Assembly: GCA_026706165.1 (NCBI GenBank)
Contig: JAPOZF010000189.1
Span: forward strand, 1 to 6,225
From: Gemmatimonadota bacterium
Lineage (GTDB): Bacteria; Latescibacterota; UBA2968; UBA8231
Length of the DNA stretch: 6,225 nt
Reading direction: 5' to 3'
The notes under the pieces are model-generated. The model saw only the letters and a program-made list of their open reading frames with translations. It did no database searches and had not been told where the DNA came from. Made by a program: the position numbers and the translations under genes. Each line of letters opens with the position of its first letter. Position 1 is the stretch's first letter. Positions 4,644 to 6,225 of this stretch are shown here, one piece after another.

Positions 4644-6225
4644 TCAGACTCCGGAATCGTCCAGCCCGGCCGCCTCGAGCATGGCGCGAACCTCCTCCAC
4701 CGTCCTGCCCATCACCGGCAGTTCCCAGCCCAGGCCGTCCCCGTTCGGAGTGAACCCCCCGCCGTCAACGTCGACCCAGATCGGATTGGTGTAGGCTACC
4801 GGTTTCATTTCGGCCTGCCAGCTGCTGCCGTATCCGACGGAGAGGTCGTAATTTTCCCCGGTCGCGACCACGATGAGGTGGCTGTCCCGGCTGAGAGGAA
4901 CGTCGATGTCGCGTTGGAACTTCACCACCCCGTCGTCGAACCAGTCGGGGTGGGACTGTCTGGTGAAGTTGACGTCCTCCCGCTGTCTGCCGTTTACCAG
5001 GACCTGCACGCGGTCGATGTCGATCCAGTCCGTGCATTGAACCTTCACCCGCAGGGAGACGGATCCCTGGGCCCGCGCGCTTCCCCCCGGCAGCACGCCG
5101 TCTCCGGTCGCCGCGGTGAGGAACGGGCCGTTGGTGATCAGGACCCGTCCCGCCTTTGCGTTGCGCACGATCTCCTTCCAGTCGACGCCGGCCGGCCGGT
5201 CGCTGCTGCTGGTTACATAGCTCCGCCAGCCTCCGACGCCGTTTCCGTGCACGCCGTGGGCGTCGGATACGGAGATGGCGGTGTAGCGGTGGCCGCGGTT
5301 GAGCAGCTGCAGCCAGATGAACTCGCGCCGGTGGCGCACCTGCTCCTCGCCGTTGCGCTCCCGGATTCGCCAGGGCGAGCGCGCGAGTATCTCCGCGCCC
5401 CAGGCCTCGGCCCCGTCGATCAGCTCGGCCAACCCCCGGTAGCCGCCGTCCTCGCGGCCGTCCCGGTCGCGGTCGACGAAATCGAGGGACATGTTGGGGT
5501 GGTTGAGATGCACCCAGCGTTCCGGCATGAGATCGGTCCAGTGGCGCTGGAAATCGCGCAGGACGATGGCGTTTAGCCGGGGGTCGAACTGCCATTCGGG
5601 GGCGCCCCCGTCCTGGCCGTACGGGTCGGGCTCGTAGGGAAAGGCGTTCAGGTGGGCGCCCCGGCCCGTCAGCTCGATTCCGGGAATGGTCGCCAGCTCG
5701 TCCGCGAGCCCCAGCTCCTCGATGAACGGCTGCCAGTCGAAAAGCCGGTTGTGCTCGGTCGTCGGCGCGAACTCGATCTGCTCGGCCGCCAGGTTGATCA
5801 CGCGGTCCCGGGAATGGGTCACGTTGTCTCCGCTCGGCGTCGAGTGGTTGTGGAAGTCGGTGCTGATCCAGCCCCGCGTATCGACGAGGCGGCGCAGCTT
5901 CGCTTTCACGAGTTCGGTCCGGCCGGGACGCAGGCTCACCTCTTTCGCCAGGTGGGAAAACTCGATGCCGCGCGTTACCACCACCCGGTAGTCTCCCGGG
6001 GCGACCGGCACTTCGAACCGGCCGCCTTCGGAGTGGTACTGATCGAGGCAGCCGTGCGCGCGCGTGGCCGGTCCGAGATCGGGGGAATCGGTCCCGTCGA
6101 TGCCGATGAACTGCACCTTGCAGGGAATGCCCTCCCCGCTGCCGTCGCGAACGTCGAAAACGATGACCGAGGCCCGGTCCATTTCGAGACCGAGCGTCCG
6201 TGCGTCGCCCGCCCCGAGCTCCAGG
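4644..6225 (-). CDS. CehA/McbA-family PHP-domain metallohydrolase (5' end outside window)
   Basis: An in-frame ATG at 6182 would give 512 residues, but the frame stays open with GC-rich codons to the window edge (encoding ...LELGAGDARTLGLE), so the true start is upstream. Numbering from that Met: residues ~1-97 form a carboxypeptidase-regulatory-like beta domain ending in APGDYRVVVTRG and a PGRTELVKAKL strand. The PHP metal site follows: HxH (His111, His113 in STDFHNHSTPSGDN), PTTEHN (Glu143, His144), IPGIELTG (Glu170), VHLNHPN (His225, His228) and SVSDAHG (Asp307, His309). All ligand positions look present, implying an active metal-dependent hydrolase. The family includes carbaryl-type carbamate hydrolases, but most members have unknown substrates. 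A DRDRDGRED loop (237-245) resembles a calcium-binding loop. The C-terminal region (370-500) is beta-rich, with TNPIWVDVDGGGF (465-477). It is convergent with higA. Secretion cannot be judged without the N-terminus. Confidence 0.87.
   Translation of the reverse strand, partial: LELGAGDARTLGLEMDRASVIVFDVRDGSGEGIPCKVQFIGIDGTDSPDLGPATRAHGCLDQYHSEGGRFEVPVAPGDYRVVVTRGIEFSHLAKEVSLRPGRTELVKAKLRRLVDTRGWISTDFHNHSTPSGDNVTHSRDRVINLAAEQIEFAPTTEHNRLFDWQPFIEELGLADELATIPGIELTGRGAHLNAFPYEPDPYGQDGGAPEWQFDPRLNAIVLRDFQRHWTDLMPERWVHLNHPNMSLDFVDRDRDGREDGGYRGLAELIDGAEAWGAEILARSPWRIRERNGEEQVRHRREFIWLQLLNRGHRYTAISVSDAHGVHGNGVGGWRSYVTSSSDRPAGVDWKEIVRNAKAGRVLITNGPFLTAATGDGVLPGGSARAQGSVSLRVKVQCTDWIDIDRVQVLVNGRQREDVNFTRQSHPDWFDDGVVKFQRDIDVPLSRDSHLIVVATGENYDLSVGYGSSWQAEMKPVAYTNPIWVDVDGGGFTPNGDGLGWELPVMGRTVEEVRAMLEAAGLDDSGV

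Noticed and set aside
4878..5576. 232-codon plus-strand frame opposite the metallohydrolase
   Set aside because: It is antisense to intact PHP motifs, is Val/Ala/Asp-rich and has no family signature.

Overview
The window is GC-rich bacterial DNA (about 65-75% GC in most stretches counted by hand) with dense, non-overlapping genes. GTG and TTG starts are common. The gene mix is a GH123/DUF4091-type glycosidase-like protein, an ECF sigma factor with a very long TPR-like tail, a secreted TPR protein, a higBA toxin-antitoxin pair and a CehA/McbA-type PHP metallohydrolase. This suggests an uncultivated environmental bacterium of the Latescibacterota/Planctomycetota/Acidobacteriota kind. That placement is inference from family content, and no marker gene is present to settle it.

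Layout: (1) positions 2-811, plus strand: the C-terminal part of a DUF4091 protein whose 5' end lies outside the window. (2) 992-2785, minus strand: a 597-residue ECF-type sigma factor with a roughly 400-residue helical/TPR C-terminal region, convergent with gene 1. (3) 2786-3148: a divergent intergenic region. It holds two matching ECF-type promoter candidates facing opposite ways (GGAAA-N16-CGTTA toward the sigma gene, GGAAC-N16-CGTTA toward the next gene) and a REP-like hairpin between them. (4) 3149-3916, plus: an exported TPR protein. (5) 3993-4622, plus: a higBA toxin-antitoxin operon behind an unusually regular operator of four alternating half-sites. Its GC is clearly lower (330 of 600 bases, 55%, over 4021-4620). 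(6) 4644-6225, minus: a CehA/McbA-family PHP-domain protein whose 5' end runs off the window.

The most interesting unit is the divergent sigma/TPR pair. The sigma factor has no anti-sigma gene beside it, carries its own large putative sensing/regulatory domain, and shares a promoter pattern with its divergent neighbour. The simplest reading is an autoregulated ECF circuit with the exported TPR protein as a target or partner. The higBA cassette looks like a separate acquisition inserted between this module and the metallohydrolase. The two outer genes are probably metabolic and have no visible link to the sigma module.
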